From Syntrophomonadaceae bacterium (GTDB taxonomy: Bacteria; Bacillota; Syntrophomonadia; Syntrophomonadales; Syntrophomonadaceae), in assembly GCA_028698695.1 (NCBI GenBank), contig JAQVWB010000019.1, positions 1-15,960 of the forward strand: a DNA stretch of 15,960 bases, in the 5' to 3' direction. The notes under the pieces were generated by a model. That model had not been told where the DNA came from. It ran no database searches and saw only the letters and a program-made list of their open reading frames with translations. The position numbers and the translations under genes were made by a program. Positions within the stretch are counted from its first letter, which is position 1. Each line of letters begins with the position of its first letter. Positions 1 through 7,154 of the stretch are shown here, piece by piece.

Positions 1-469
1 CAATTATATTTTGAATGTACTGAATATGCTCAAATTTCAGCTTCCCAACTAATTCAGAATTACATATCCTGGAATAGTCCTCGCACACATTTTTTACTAA
101 AGGTATTTCATCTAACAAAACCCCATACTCAAAATTTCTTTTAAGCCCTGACTGTGTCAAGTTTGCGGAGGTAATTATCGCTTGTTTATCATCAAATATA
201 TATATTTTGGCATGCAATCTTTGGAAATTATACACTGCGCCTCCATTCTGTAAAATGGTTCCAAGTGCGTTTATATCAGAAGACTTTCTGCAATAACTCA
301 TGAGATTAACATTTGTAATTAGCGAAATACTGCAACCAGTATAAACATTTTCATAAATCTGATTAACTATATTGCTTTTGATAAAAGGTGAACATAGTTT
401 AACATTATCTTTTGCCGAGGCAACTAAGTTAAGAAATTCATCATATATTGCAGTATTTAGAATTCGCAT
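1..469 (-). CDS. Phospholipase D-fold nuclease-like protein, partial (runs off left edge)
   Basis: The open frame starts at an ATG at 469 and stays open for 156 codons to the window edge, so the C-terminal part is missing. A GGAG ribosome site lies about 8 bases before the ATG. Around residues 86-93 it reads HAKIYIFD, an HxKxxxxD motif, followed by ITSANLTQSG, the usual second part of a PLD-family active site; about 80 residues of lead-in precede it, as is normal for one PLD-like half domain. Members of this fold include restriction endonucleases of the BfiI and NgoFVII kind as well as phospholipases and helicase-linked nucleases. The neighbour upstream is the stub of a D12-class adenine DNA methyltransferase, so a restriction endonuclease role is likely but inferred. 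Only one HKD motif is visible, as in dimeric PLD nucleases. Confidence 0.75.
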   Translation of the reverse strand, partial: MRILNTAIYDEFLNLVASAKDNVKLCSPFIKSNIVNQIYENVYTGCSISLITNVNLMSYCRKSSDINALGTILQNGGAVYNFQRLHAKIYIFDDKQAIITSANLTQSGLKRNFEYGVLLDEIPLVKNVCEDYSRICNSELVGKLKFEHIQYIQNII

Positions 470-617
470 GATAATTTCTCCAATAAAAAATGTTTTTAAT
501 CGATATAACTATATTCCAATAATCCCCCTGGATAATGTTTGTACTGAGCAATTGCCTTTTTCCCCCAGCCCATTTGAGAAAAGGTTTTGCTGCTATCTCT
601 TTATAACGATAACTCAT
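441..617 (-). pseudogene. Truncated N-terminus of a D12-class (Dam-like) adenine DNA methyltransferase
   Basis: The frame from the ATG at 617 has a good GGAG ribosome site at 626-629, 8 bases upstream. Its residues 11-24 (bases 546-587) read KPFLKWAGGKRQLL, the hallmark N-terminal S-adenosylmethionine-binding block of D12-class N6-adenine methyltransferases (Dam, DpnM and many restriction-system partners). Right after this block the similarity ends: the next residues show no further family motif, the frame stops after 58 codons, and the DPPY catalytic motif and the target-recognition region are absent. The family normally has about 270-290 residues, so roughly 80-90 percent is missing, apparently by an internal deletion. 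The stub overlaps the start of the PLD-like gene by 29 bases. It may be translated but cannot methylate DNA. Confidence 0.7.
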
Positions 618-711
618 GCGTAACACTCCATTGTTAATAAAATTCATGATAAGATCTAATTCATGCTCAAATTATTTTTATATAGCAATTTTTCATCCCG
701 GTTTTAAAACA

Positions 712-1146
712 TTATTTCTTAAAATGTATATAATCAGTATTGGCGCTGGCAATAAGCTTGTTTTCAAGGTTATGGGCTTCGGCATACATATGGGTAACCG
801 TCCTGCCTGCAGAGGTTATGCTGGCCTTTACAATCAGTTCATCCCCTGCGAAAATCGGTCGATGATAACTGGTATGTATATACAAGGTTGTAGTTAAACT
901 CATCATAACCGCATGGCTCAGAGGGCCAAATACATTATCAAATGCAGCTGTAATGTAGCCACCCTGCATTGACCCGGCCGGGTTTAAGTATGATTCCAAT
1001 ACCGGAAAGCCTACTGTCAGACTTTTATCCGGTACATATTCAATCATCCTGCCTTGCATGGACATAAAACAGGCGGGTGCTGCTCCTATATCACTCATGA
1101 CTTTTTCATCGATATTGGCATTTTCTGATCCTGTATAAGCATTCAT
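712..1146 (-). CDS. PaaI-type hotdog-fold thioesterase
   Basis: The protein has 144 residues, typical for a single hotdog domain that works as a dimer or tetramer and hydrolyses acyl-CoA or related thioesters in the cytoplasm. The block NPAGSMQGGYITAAFDNVFG in the first half matches the PaaI/4HBT pattern in which a helix follows a GG turn and carries an acidic catalytic residue (here the Asp of FDN). The second half (TTTLYIHTSYHRPIFAGDEL, then a stretch with AGRTVTHMYAEA) matches the later strands. The ATG at 1146 was chosen over one 33 bases upstream because a perfect AGGAGG lies 7 bases before it. It is separated from the peptide cluster by 224 bases. Whether it serves acyl supply or editing for the cluster's GNAT enzyme cannot be told. 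The substrate is unknown. Confidence 0.8.
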   Translation of the reverse strand: MNAYTGSENANIDEKVMSDIGAAPACFMSMQGRMIEYVPDKSLTVGFPVLESYLNPAGSMQGGYITAAFDNVFGPLSHAVMMSLTTTLYIHTSYHRPIFAGDELIVKASITSAGRTVTHMYAEAHNLENKLIASANTDYIHFKK

Positions 1147-1238
1147 TGAGAGGCCTCCTATGTTGTAACATAATAGCAAATCCTATAATTAATTTACTTC
1201 TTCTTCAAATTAGAGCAAACTCCTTTTCACAGCTTCGA

Positions 1239-1268
1239 ATTATAGCTATTACTAAACCAAATTGACAG
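1239..1268 (-). promoter_or_regulatory. Possible sigma-A type promoter for the thioesterase gene
   Basis: On the minus strand a perfect TATAAT (1244-1239) is preceded, after 18 bases, by CTGTCA (1268-1263), which matches four of six positions of the -35 consensus. Transcription would start near 1232, giving an untranslated leader of about 85 bases before the thioesterase ATG. The 224-base spacer (1147-1370) between the substrate-binding protein gene and the thioesterase holds no other gene. I see no convincing intrinsic terminator in it for the upstream operon. Confidence 0.35.
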
Positions 1269-1294
1269 CACCAGTAAAAATACAATGCGTGCTG
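1266..1294. repeat. Small inverted repeat overlapping the possible -35 element
   Basis: CAGCAC at 1266-1271 and GTGCTG at 1289-1294 are perfect inverted repeats separated by 17 bases. One arm overlaps the proposed -35 hexamer of the thioesterase promoter, so it could be an operator. A six-base repeat can arise by chance. Confidence 0.2.
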
Positions 1295-1370
1295 CAAGTG
1301 TTTGAATTCTTTATTATCTTTTCTCATACTTTTCGGCATTACGCTCTCTAAGAGTTTTAAAGACTATCCT

Positions 1371-2534
1371 CTATTCATCTCCACCAATAGTTTTATATAC
1401 ATCATCAACTACCATGGCCAATTCAAATGGAAGTTTAAATCCAATTAATTCAGCAACTTCAGCATTAATACTAATTTTGGTTGCACTTTGAAAGGTCTGC
1501 TCCAGATCGCGCGGTTTCGCGCCTAAAAGACATCGGCCAATATTATCGGCACCAAATCTGCCAATGTTCACTTCATCCATGACTGATACTGTTATCAAAG
1601 CTCCATTCTCCACTTCTATGTTGCCCAACTGAGAAAATATCGGTATTTTTTGGTCATATAAGGGGTGAAATAACTCAGGGAGCTTTTCGCTTTCCAGAGA
1701 AGCAATAGTTACATATACTGCGTCAACCTGACCAGCCAGTTTATTGTAGGCAGCTTGTACTTCCTGATAGTAGCTAGGGTATTCTTCAGGGGAAACGGGT
1801 TCTTTTACATAGTATCGAACTATCTCAAACCCTTTTTCTTCAGCCAGGCATTCCATCTCATTAACGGCTGAATATACCCTGGCGGCATCTGAATCCTCAT
1901 AAACCATTCCTACCTTTTCAAATCGGACTATATCATAACAAGCCCGGGTCTGGCGAACAAAGCGCTGCTCATCTATATGGGCCCATACATTATCCTTACC
2001 GGAGTCGTCTGCTGAGTTAATAATACCTGATCTTACCGCATTGGAAGCAGCAAAAACAAATATATTGGTGTCATGATCAGCATTACTAAGCAAATTTCCT
2101 GCCGCTGCCCCCATAACCACTACCAGATCTATATCATTCTTATTCTTTAACCGGTCAACGAGGTCTTCCTGGTTGAAATCGGGATCACGTAGATTATAGG
2201 CAGCATCGTTCTCAAACTCAATGTAAGGGCTTACATCCCTGGTCGATAACCAGTCCCAGATAAGTTTGCTTTCACCGCTATCCGCCACCTGGTCAAAACC
2301 GTCCAGATTATTTATCCAGCCAAGTTCCTCCAAACCATAAACTAATGCAATTAGTGTATTGGGGTAAGTAATAAAATTCTCACTCTCACAGTAGGCGATT
2401 CTCCATTTACTGCCGTCGGGTTTAGCTTTCGGTTGGTCATATTCCGAACTGTCAGCTCTAATGGTTCCTATAAACAGAAATGCTGTCAGCAGGCAGAAGA
2501 TTAACATAGTAGATAAAACAATAATCTTCTTCAA
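1371..2534 (-). CDS. Secreted ABC transporter substrate-binding-like protein (ABC_sub_bind family)
   Basis: This 387-residue protein resembles the ABC_sub_bind family of periplasmic-type binding proteins. It begins with two lysines and a hydrophobic stretch (IIVLSTMLIFCLLTAFLFIG) that acts as a signal peptide or membrane anchor; there is no clear lipobox. The mature part starts with WRIAYCESENFITYPNTL and a helix GLEELGW, and ends with a block like ISINAEVAELIGFKLPFEL, both typical of the family. The start is a TTG at 2534 with GGGGAGGAG just upstream. This TTG overlaps the TGA of the radical SAM gene before it (TTGA), a translational coupling that ties the protein to the peptide cluster. No cognate permease or ATPase of this importer type is in the window. 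It may sense, bind or protect against the peptide product, or bind a substrate for a remote transporter; the ligand is unknown. Confidence 0.75.
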   Translation of the reverse strand: MKKIIVLSTMLIFCLLTAFLFIGTIRADSSEYDQPKAKPDGSKWRIAYCESENFITYPNTLIALVYGLEELGWINNLDGFDQVADSGESKLIWDWLSTRDVSPYIEFENDAAYNLRDPDFNQEDLVDRLKNKNDIDLVVVMGAAAGNLLSNADHDTNIFVFAASNAVRSGIINSADDSGKDNVWAHIDEQRFVRQTRACYDIVRFEKVGMVYEDSDAARVYSAVNEMECLAEEKGFEIVRYYVKEPVSPEEYPSYYQEVQAAYNKLAGQVDAVYVTIASLESEKLPELFHPLYDQKIPIFSQLGNIEVENGALITVSVMDEVNIGRFGADNIGRCLLGAKPRDLEQTFQSATKISINAEVAELIGFKLPFELAMVVDDVYKTIGGDE

Positions 2535-3769
2535 TTTTTCTCCTCCCCGATCACACAATAGTGGTTACCACTGAAAAGATTTTTCTCAACTTTATCAGCT
2601 ACTGCCCGACAAGAAATACAATTGTTGCTAAAATGGCAATTATTGCAGGGCTCTCCCCTATTGTCCTCAAACTTGCGTAGCTTATCCAAAACCTCAGAAT
2701 GCCACCAATAATCCTCTATTTGATCATAGTTTTCCGGATAGAGTAAATGCCTGCAGGGGGTTAAATTACCGTCAACATCAACCGATATGCCATTTCGACC
2801 TGCACCACAACCTTTATTGAAACCTATATTACGATTCAGTAGGTAAGAGTTATAGATATACGCTTTCATAGTGGAAAAACATGGTTCTACAACAAGCTCT
2901 ATATCCTGTTGGCTATGTTTTTTTATGTAATCGGCCAATATTAAGAAGTTTTCCCGGCTTAACGCTGCCTGGAGAACATATTCGGAGTCCGGTTTCGAGT
3001 CTAAAATTACAATTTGTTTTACTCCCAGACTTTGCGCCAGACTAACCAGATTAGGAAAGTCTGCAACATTATCATTCCTGGCCACCCAGTTAATATAGTA
3101 ATTGTCCTGGTTATCCTTCTGTAACAGCTTAAGTGCATTTATTGCTAATTCATATCCATCACGGGACAGTTGATTTACTTCCGGAGTTGAACCATTAAGT
3201 GAAACATATATTTCACCAACACCGGCATTTTTTAGCCTTTGCAAACGGTATTCATCCAACCCCCATCCAGAGATGGCTATAGCTGAATGTAAGCCCTGTT
3301 CTTTTATAGCCTGTAATAATTCATCCAGAAAAGGGTAAACCAAGGTTTCTCCACCGCTGAGATTTATAAAAGGTATCTTCAGTCTTCCAGCTTGCTCTAT
3401 ATATTTTAAGGCAATATTTTTATCTATGTCTTTTCCCCGGTTTAAGTCGCAATAACACTGGGGACACCTCAACGGGCAACGGGTAGTCAGCTCAATGTTC
3501 ATTATTTCGGGGATATGCATAGCCCGATGGGGTGCGTTGACTGCCATACACTCTTTAATTAATGTTTTTAGTTCTGATTTCTCTGCAAAACCTATATCAT
3601 CATCTATAAAGCCATTTCCAATCAGCAAACCTATGTACTCATTCATTTCACCATCATTCAGCCATTGATCAAGAATAGCGATCTGCTTGCCTGATACCTT
3701 ATGGGTTCTGTTGCTGGTAAAATTATAAGCAATTATAGAATCTGGTTCAGCACGAAATAGTCTTCTCAT
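2531..3769 (-). CDS. Radical SAM/SPASM peptide-modifying enzyme
   Basis: This 412-residue enzyme carries the radical SAM cluster motif CPLRCPQC (Cys near residues 98, 102 and 105), which holds a 4Fe-4S cluster that splits S-adenosylmethionine. The C-terminal third has the SPASM pattern: a Cys, then GNLTPC, then CNNCHFSNNCISC, then a last Cys near the end, fitting two extra 4Fe-4S clusters as in PqqE, anSME and sactisynthases. About 85 residues precede the SAM domain; the part up to residue 55 has the size and secondary-structure look of a PqqD-like winged-helix leader-binding domain. The ATG at 3769 was chosen because GAGG lies at the right distance, while the longer start at 3817 lacks a ribosome site. 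The gene lies 31 bases after the GNAT gene. The chemistry (thioether, C-C crosslink, other) cannot be assigned from sequence. Confidence 0.88.
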   Translation of the reverse strand: MRRLFRAEPDSIIAYNFTSNRTHKVSGKQIAILDQWLNDGEMNEYIGLLIGNGFIDDDIGFAEKSELKTLIKECMAVNAPHRAMHIPEIMNIELTTRCPLRCPQCYCDLNRGKDIDKNIALKYIEQAGRLKIPFINLSGGETLVYPFLDELLQAIKEQGLHSAIAISGWGLDEYRLQRLKNAGVGEIYVSLNGSTPEVNQLSRDGYELAINALKLLQKDNQDNYYINWVARNDNVADFPNLVSLAQSLGVKQIVILDSKPDSEYVLQAALSRENFLILADYIKKHSQQDIELVVEPCFSTMKAYIYNSYLLNRNIGFNKGCGAGRNGISVDVDGNLTPCRHLLYPENYDQIEDYWWHSEVLDKLRKFEDNRGEPCNNCHFSNNCISCRAVADKVEKNLFSGNHYCVIGEEKN

Positions 3770-3800
3770 ATACATACCTCGTATTCTGGATCGGGGTTGA

Positions 3801-4526
3801 TTATAGCATCCTGGCATACATTATTTTTATTCCATCATGGTCCTTAAATTGCGAATAGCCCCGATAATCATTTTTTAATAATTCCTGCTGTTCTTCAAAG
3901 GATGTGTTGGAGACTATCACTGTATTTGCAGTATCAAGCCGGACTGGATTTACAAAATCTCTGTATACAACAAATCTATCCCACCCAAAATACATCTTGG
4001 TTAATTTTGCTATGTATAATCCCATAGAGGTAACAGTTTCAATACTTGGATAATTATATGGTGAAACGGTAGTAAATAAATATCTGGATGCTGTGCGTTT
4101 TTGTAATCGATTTGCCAGAATTCCTGCCATCCGATATTGTAATTTATGCCCTCTTAAATCAGGATCAACCAGCGACAACTCCAATTGAGCCACCCGAAAT
4201 AGTTCTTCTTGGCTGAAATTCAATTCCCGGGCCATATTATTTTCATAAGGTACCTCAGACAACAACGAACAGGCCGCGTATAGATTATTGTCGATATACA
4301 GTCCCAGTGCTTCCCCGGCACCTTCGAACAACTGCACCATCTCTTCTTGAGTAATGGGTACATATAATTCTTTTTGTTCCATAATGTCAATTAATCTGCC
4401 CTGTAATTTCATCACAGAAGACAAGTCGCTTATGTCCAATACCCGCAGAACATAATCATGCATATTGATATCTGATTTTATTGAAATACTTCCCTTTTCC
4501 AATACTTCTTTAACTATTGCTTCCAT
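3801..4526 (-). CDS. GNAT-family N-acyltransferase, candidate peptide (ornithine) acyltransferase
   Basis: The 241-residue protein has the GNAT fold pattern. Around residues 115-140 it reads LELSLVDPDLRGHKLQYRM, which is strand 4 followed by the acyl-CoA pyrophosphate loop (RGHKLQ, cf. R/Q-x-x-G-x-G/A) and helix 3. Later SPYNYPSIETVTSMGL matches the region where GNATs carry an Asn and a helix near the active site. The first 100 residues are longer than in minimal GNATs. The chosen ATG at 4526 starts 4 bases after the stop of the UPF0489 gene, with GGTGG 8 bases upstream; an in-frame GTG at 4538 is an alternative. GNAT enzymes paired with peptide arginases are known from selidamide-type RiPPs, where they attach fatty acyl groups to ornithine or lysine side chains. 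The adjacency here suggests that role. Self-resistance by acetylation is the main alternative. Confidence 0.75.
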   Translation of the reverse strand: MEAIVKEVLEKGSISIKSDINMHDYVLRVLDISDLSSVMKLQGRLIDIMEQKELYVPITQEEMVQLFEGAGEALGLYIDNNLYAACSLLSEVPYENNMARELNFSQEELFRVAQLELSLVDPDLRGHKLQYRMAGILANRLQKRTASRYLFTTVSPYNYPSIETVTSMGLYIAKLTKMYFGWDRFVVYRDFVNPVRLDTANTVIVSNTSFEEQQELLKNDYRGYSQFKDHDGIKIMYARML

Positions 4527-4530
4527 AATA

Positions 4531-5457
4531 TCATCCACCAATCATGCTGATTTCACTTATGTGTTTTATATCCAAATGATAAATCTGTCCCAATGCCTCC
4601 AGTAATTTGTTTTCTATGTATTCCCACTGGTCAACTGGTGTATAACCTGAATAACGGGAACGGCAGATGTCTATCAAACCGGGTTTAAGGTTATTGTTGC
4701 TTAAAAAGTCAATGAGTCTGGTAATTCTTTTATCAATTAATTCCGAAGTTGCTTTTTTCATATTCGGGATCTCCTGCCATTCACGATAATGCATATAGTA
4801 TCCATCAGAATCACAACTGACACTGACCCCGGCAGCCGGCAGAATTCTAAAAGGATGATATTTATTGTTATGGAAATCTTCAAAGGCTTTTTTTGTTATT
4901 TCTATTTTTTTCTCAACTGAAGACAGAGAGTTATCGCAAGAGAAATAATCCAGATCAATATCAAGGATTAATGACTGACTGGTTGAAAATTTGCTTGCCA
5001 ACCCAATTTCCTGGTGGGTATAAAATTGGTACTTGCCCCAGGTATCATCAGTTGATTCCAACTGTAACCTGAATAATGGTACAATTTCGCCTATACGGAA
5101 AAAGGTCCCTGCGGATTTATAGGAAGCCACATAACAATTGGTCCTCTTTCCGCTAACAGCATCATATCTGCATAAATGTGTATAGTTATTAATTATACCC
5201 CGATATATAGCCGGTATAATAAAGCTGGCTATACCAAACTGTTCATATACGAAATCGTATATTTTGTTGAGATCATCTTCCAGTTCATCAATAGATTTGT
5301 CCAGCCTGGCAATTACCATATCATCATGATTATCAACATGTAGCAAGGTATTGCCTACCGGATATATAAACCGGTTTAAATATGCGTAACACCAAATAAA
5401 ATAGGCTTCATGATGTTCTTCCATAATAAATAATGGAATTTTAGGTGCATTTGTCAC
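4531..5457 (-). CDS. UPF0489-family protein, probable peptide arginase (Arg to Orn)
   Basis: The 308-residue protein matches the UPF0489 family, which contains the peptide arginases that act on RiPP precursors and convert arginine side chains to ornithine. Two metal-binding-like blocks are visible and resemble those of arginases: HVDNHDDM near residues 40-47 and DIDLDYF near 166-172, plus an early EEHHE. The GTG at 5457 was preferred because GGGAG lies 8 bases before it; the GTG at 5466 has the same GGGAG too close. The gene lies 17 bases after the NHLP-fusion gene and 4 bases before the GNAT gene, so the two tailoring enzymes are made together. Likely substrates are the Arg residues of the precursor cores, above all the Arg-Trp end shared by four of them. 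Family placement is firm; activity and target are inferred. Confidence 0.78.
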   Translation of the reverse strand: MTNAPKIPLFIMEEHHEAYFIWCYAYLNRFIYPVGNTLLHVDNHDDMVIARLDKSIDELEDDLNKIYDFVYEQFGIASFIIPAIYRGIINNYTHLCRYDAVSGKRTNCYVASYKSAGTFFRIGEIVPLFRLQLESTDDTWGKYQFYTHQEIGLASKFSTSQSLILDIDLDYFSCDNSLSSVEKKIEITKKAFEDFHNNKYHPFRILPAAGVSVSCDSDGYYMHYREWQEIPNMKKATSELIDKRITRLIDFLSNNNLKPGLIDICRSRYSGYTPVDQWEYIENKLLEALGQIYHLDIKHISEISMIGG

Positions 5458-5474
5458 AACATTCACTCCCGGAT

Positions 5475-6794
5475 TTATTTACTCGTTAACCATGATGGTT
5501 TGAGATACGGCGGCAAAATATAAGCATACCCGTCTTCGGTGATTATTTCCGGTTCCTCTTCCAGAAATACTATGTCCGGCACCTTCATATCATCGCCAAT
5601 TACTTTGCGTATAGCAGCTCTACTGTCATTTAAACATAGTTCTCTATATTCTTTATCAAGCATAGACTTATGGGCAATTTCCTTAAAAATATTTTGTATT
5701 TCCCGGTCGTCTAATGATGCCATAACAACCTCTTCTTCCCTGGTCTGCGTTGTTTTTAAGTTCCTGCCAGCAAACATCTTTTTTAAATAAACCCCTGCAT
5801 ATCTTAGATAGGCCTTTACCCCTAATTCTTCTTCCGGCAAAAGACTTACTTTGAAATGTGAAATGTCTTTGATAATCGCGGTAAAACCATACTCAGGCCC
5901 TAAATAACAACCCTCACTACCTGACCAAGCCATAACTCCCCGCTTTTTTACATCAGTACAGAGCTGGTGTTCTTCCAAGTTCTCCAGGAAAGACAGTAGC
6001 ATTTGATTTTTTCCCAAGCCAAAATTAATCCCTATTTTTTTTGATACACCCTGACTCGAGACATCAAAATCCAGGATATACTGACCATCACTATATTGAT
6101 CCACCAATTCAAATAAATCATTTAACCGGGAAAAAGATCCGACCCAGCCGATTCGAGACAGATAGTCTTGGGTTTGTTCCCGGCTTAATTCTGCAGTAAA
6201 TATTCTTACCTGGTCATTGGTTCTAGCCAGCATCATCCCGACTTGAAACAAACCAACTTCAGAAGGTAACTGTTGCATCACAAATTGAATGTTGGGGGGT
6301 ATTGTCTTTAACTGTTCATTCTCCAGTAATGGTTTTAAGCTCAACAATAACAGATCAAAATCAATAACCGAGCCACTTTTTATCTGACTGGCATTAAAGA
6401 AAAAACAGGGTTGGGGGATCTGCTGGTCATATTCGTCATAATCCATTTCCAGCCAGATATCTTCGATGTCATTTGACCAATGCTTTATAAAGTCAGCGAC
6501 CCTTATCCAGCTATCGTCCCCCGCCATACTGGCAAAATAACTGCTTTGCAAGCCATTGAGTAAACATTCCTTTTCTTCAGTCAATACCCGCAAAGAAAAA
6601 TCCACTTGGGCAATTTCAGAAGTTAGTGATGTTTCCATTATATATTCACTGGCTGCAAAATCTTTGAAGCATACAGCTATTCTGTCTATTTTTTGTCTGG
6701 TTTCCTGAGAAATAATCTCCAACGGCAAAGTCGTACCTATACCGTCAAGATACTGTTTAATGTTTCCATTTATATAAACGCTACCATCTTGCAT
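5475..6794 (-). CDS. Unknown protein with C-terminal NHLP-leader-like domain
   Basis: I do not recognise the first ~350 residues of this 439-residue protein. They are soluble-looking, acidic, without membrane segments, and include a stretch like DIEDIWLEMDYDEYDQQIPQ (about 110-130) that leads to PCFFF. The last 80 residues (360-439) resemble a nitrile-hydratase-like leader peptide: EIAHKSMLDKEYRELCLNDS, then RAAIRKVIGDDMKVPDIVFL, then YAYILPP, closely parallel to the leader of the precursor at 8675-9025. No GG site and no core follow. The ATG at 6794 has AAGGA about 7 bases upstream and lies inside the last codons of the preceding Nif11 precursor (14-base overlap in another frame), so the two are translationally coupled. 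A scaffold, chaperone or maturase that carries its own leader-like domain is possible. No catalytic motif is evident. Confidence 0.7.
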   Translation of the reverse strand: MQDGSVYINGNIKQYLDGIGTTLPLEIISQETRQKIDRIAVCFKDFAASEYIMETSLTSEIAQVDFSLRVLTEEKECLLNGLQSSYFASMAGDDSWIRVADFIKHWSNDIEDIWLEMDYDEYDQQIPQPCFFFNASQIKSGSVIDFDLLLLSLKPLLENEQLKTIPPNIQFVMQQLPSEVGLFQVGMMLARTNDQVRIFTAELSREQTQDYLSRIGWVGSFSRLNDLFELVDQYSDGQYILDFDVSSQGVSKKIGINFGLGKNQMLLSFLENLEEHQLCTDVKKRGVMAWSGSEGCYLGPEYGFTAIIKDISHFKVSLLPEEELGVKAYLRYAGVYLKKMFAGRNLKTTQTREEEVVMASLDDREIQNIFKEIAHKSMLDKEYRELCLNDSRAAIRKVIGDDMKVPDIVFLEEEPEIITEDGYAYILPPYLKPSWLTSK

Positions 6795-7113
6795 CCGAGA
6801 TCCTTCTTAATATAGGCTTCGCTGTTCTTTGGAATTTTCCCAATTCTCCGTTGTAGCCATTCATCAGGTCATTAATAAAACTACCACCGGCTACATCCTC
6901 AAGGTCATCATCGGAAATCTCCCCGTTGGCCGCTTTGGCGGCAGTCTTGACGATCACATCTTTTAACCTATTAATCTCTTCCAAGCTGAATTCCAGCCCG
7001 TTTTCATGCAAGAAGCTTTGTACCTCTTCCGAATTTTCCAAGCTAAACAGTTTTTCTCCAAAACTTTTATCTTCCTTTATTTTTGCTTGTAACTTGGCTA
7101 ATTTTTGTTCCAT
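6781..7113 (-). CDS. Nif11-type RiPP precursor peptide 5 (core ends DARW)
   Basis: The 110-residue peptide has a 77-residue Nif11-like leader (starts MEQKLAKLQAKIKEDKSFGE) ending in DLEDVAGG, the double-glycine cleavage site. The predicted core has 33 residues, starts SFINDLMNGYNGELG and ends ILRRISDARW. It contains no cysteine. It has four Arg and two Lys, and so is more basic than its siblings. It ends in Arg-Trp like the three other Nif11 precursors, with the same AGA TGG TAG codons. AAGGA lies 9 bases before the ATG. Unlike the others it lies downstream of the radical SAM/TPR gene, and its first 90 coding bases nearly match those of the precursor at 9068-9373, so it is probably a recent duplicate with a swapped core. 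Its end overlaps the start of the next gene by 14 bases. Confidence 0.9.
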   Translation of the reverse strand: MEQKLAKLQAKIKEDKSFGEKLFSLENSEEVQSFLHENGLEFSLEEINRLKDVIVKTAAKAANGEISDDDLEDVAGGSFINDLMNGYNGELGKFQRTAKPILRRISDARW

Positions 7114-7154
7114 ATTATTTATCCTTTCAATTATAATTTATTGATTAATTTACT

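Noticed and set aside
372..897. Plus-strand frames at 372-623 and 616-897
   Set aside because: They lie opposite the PLD-like gene, the methyltransferase stub and the thioesterase, have no ribosome site, and their products show no family features.
1262..1290. Plus-strand TTGACA followed by TACAAT
   Set aside because: Only 13 bases separate the two hexamers, too short for a sigma-A promoter, and no plus-strand gene follows.
1340..1365. CTCTCTAAGAG followed by TTTT as a possible terminator
   Set aside because: The stem is only four to five base pairs, and the T-run is on the plus strand, where no gene ends.
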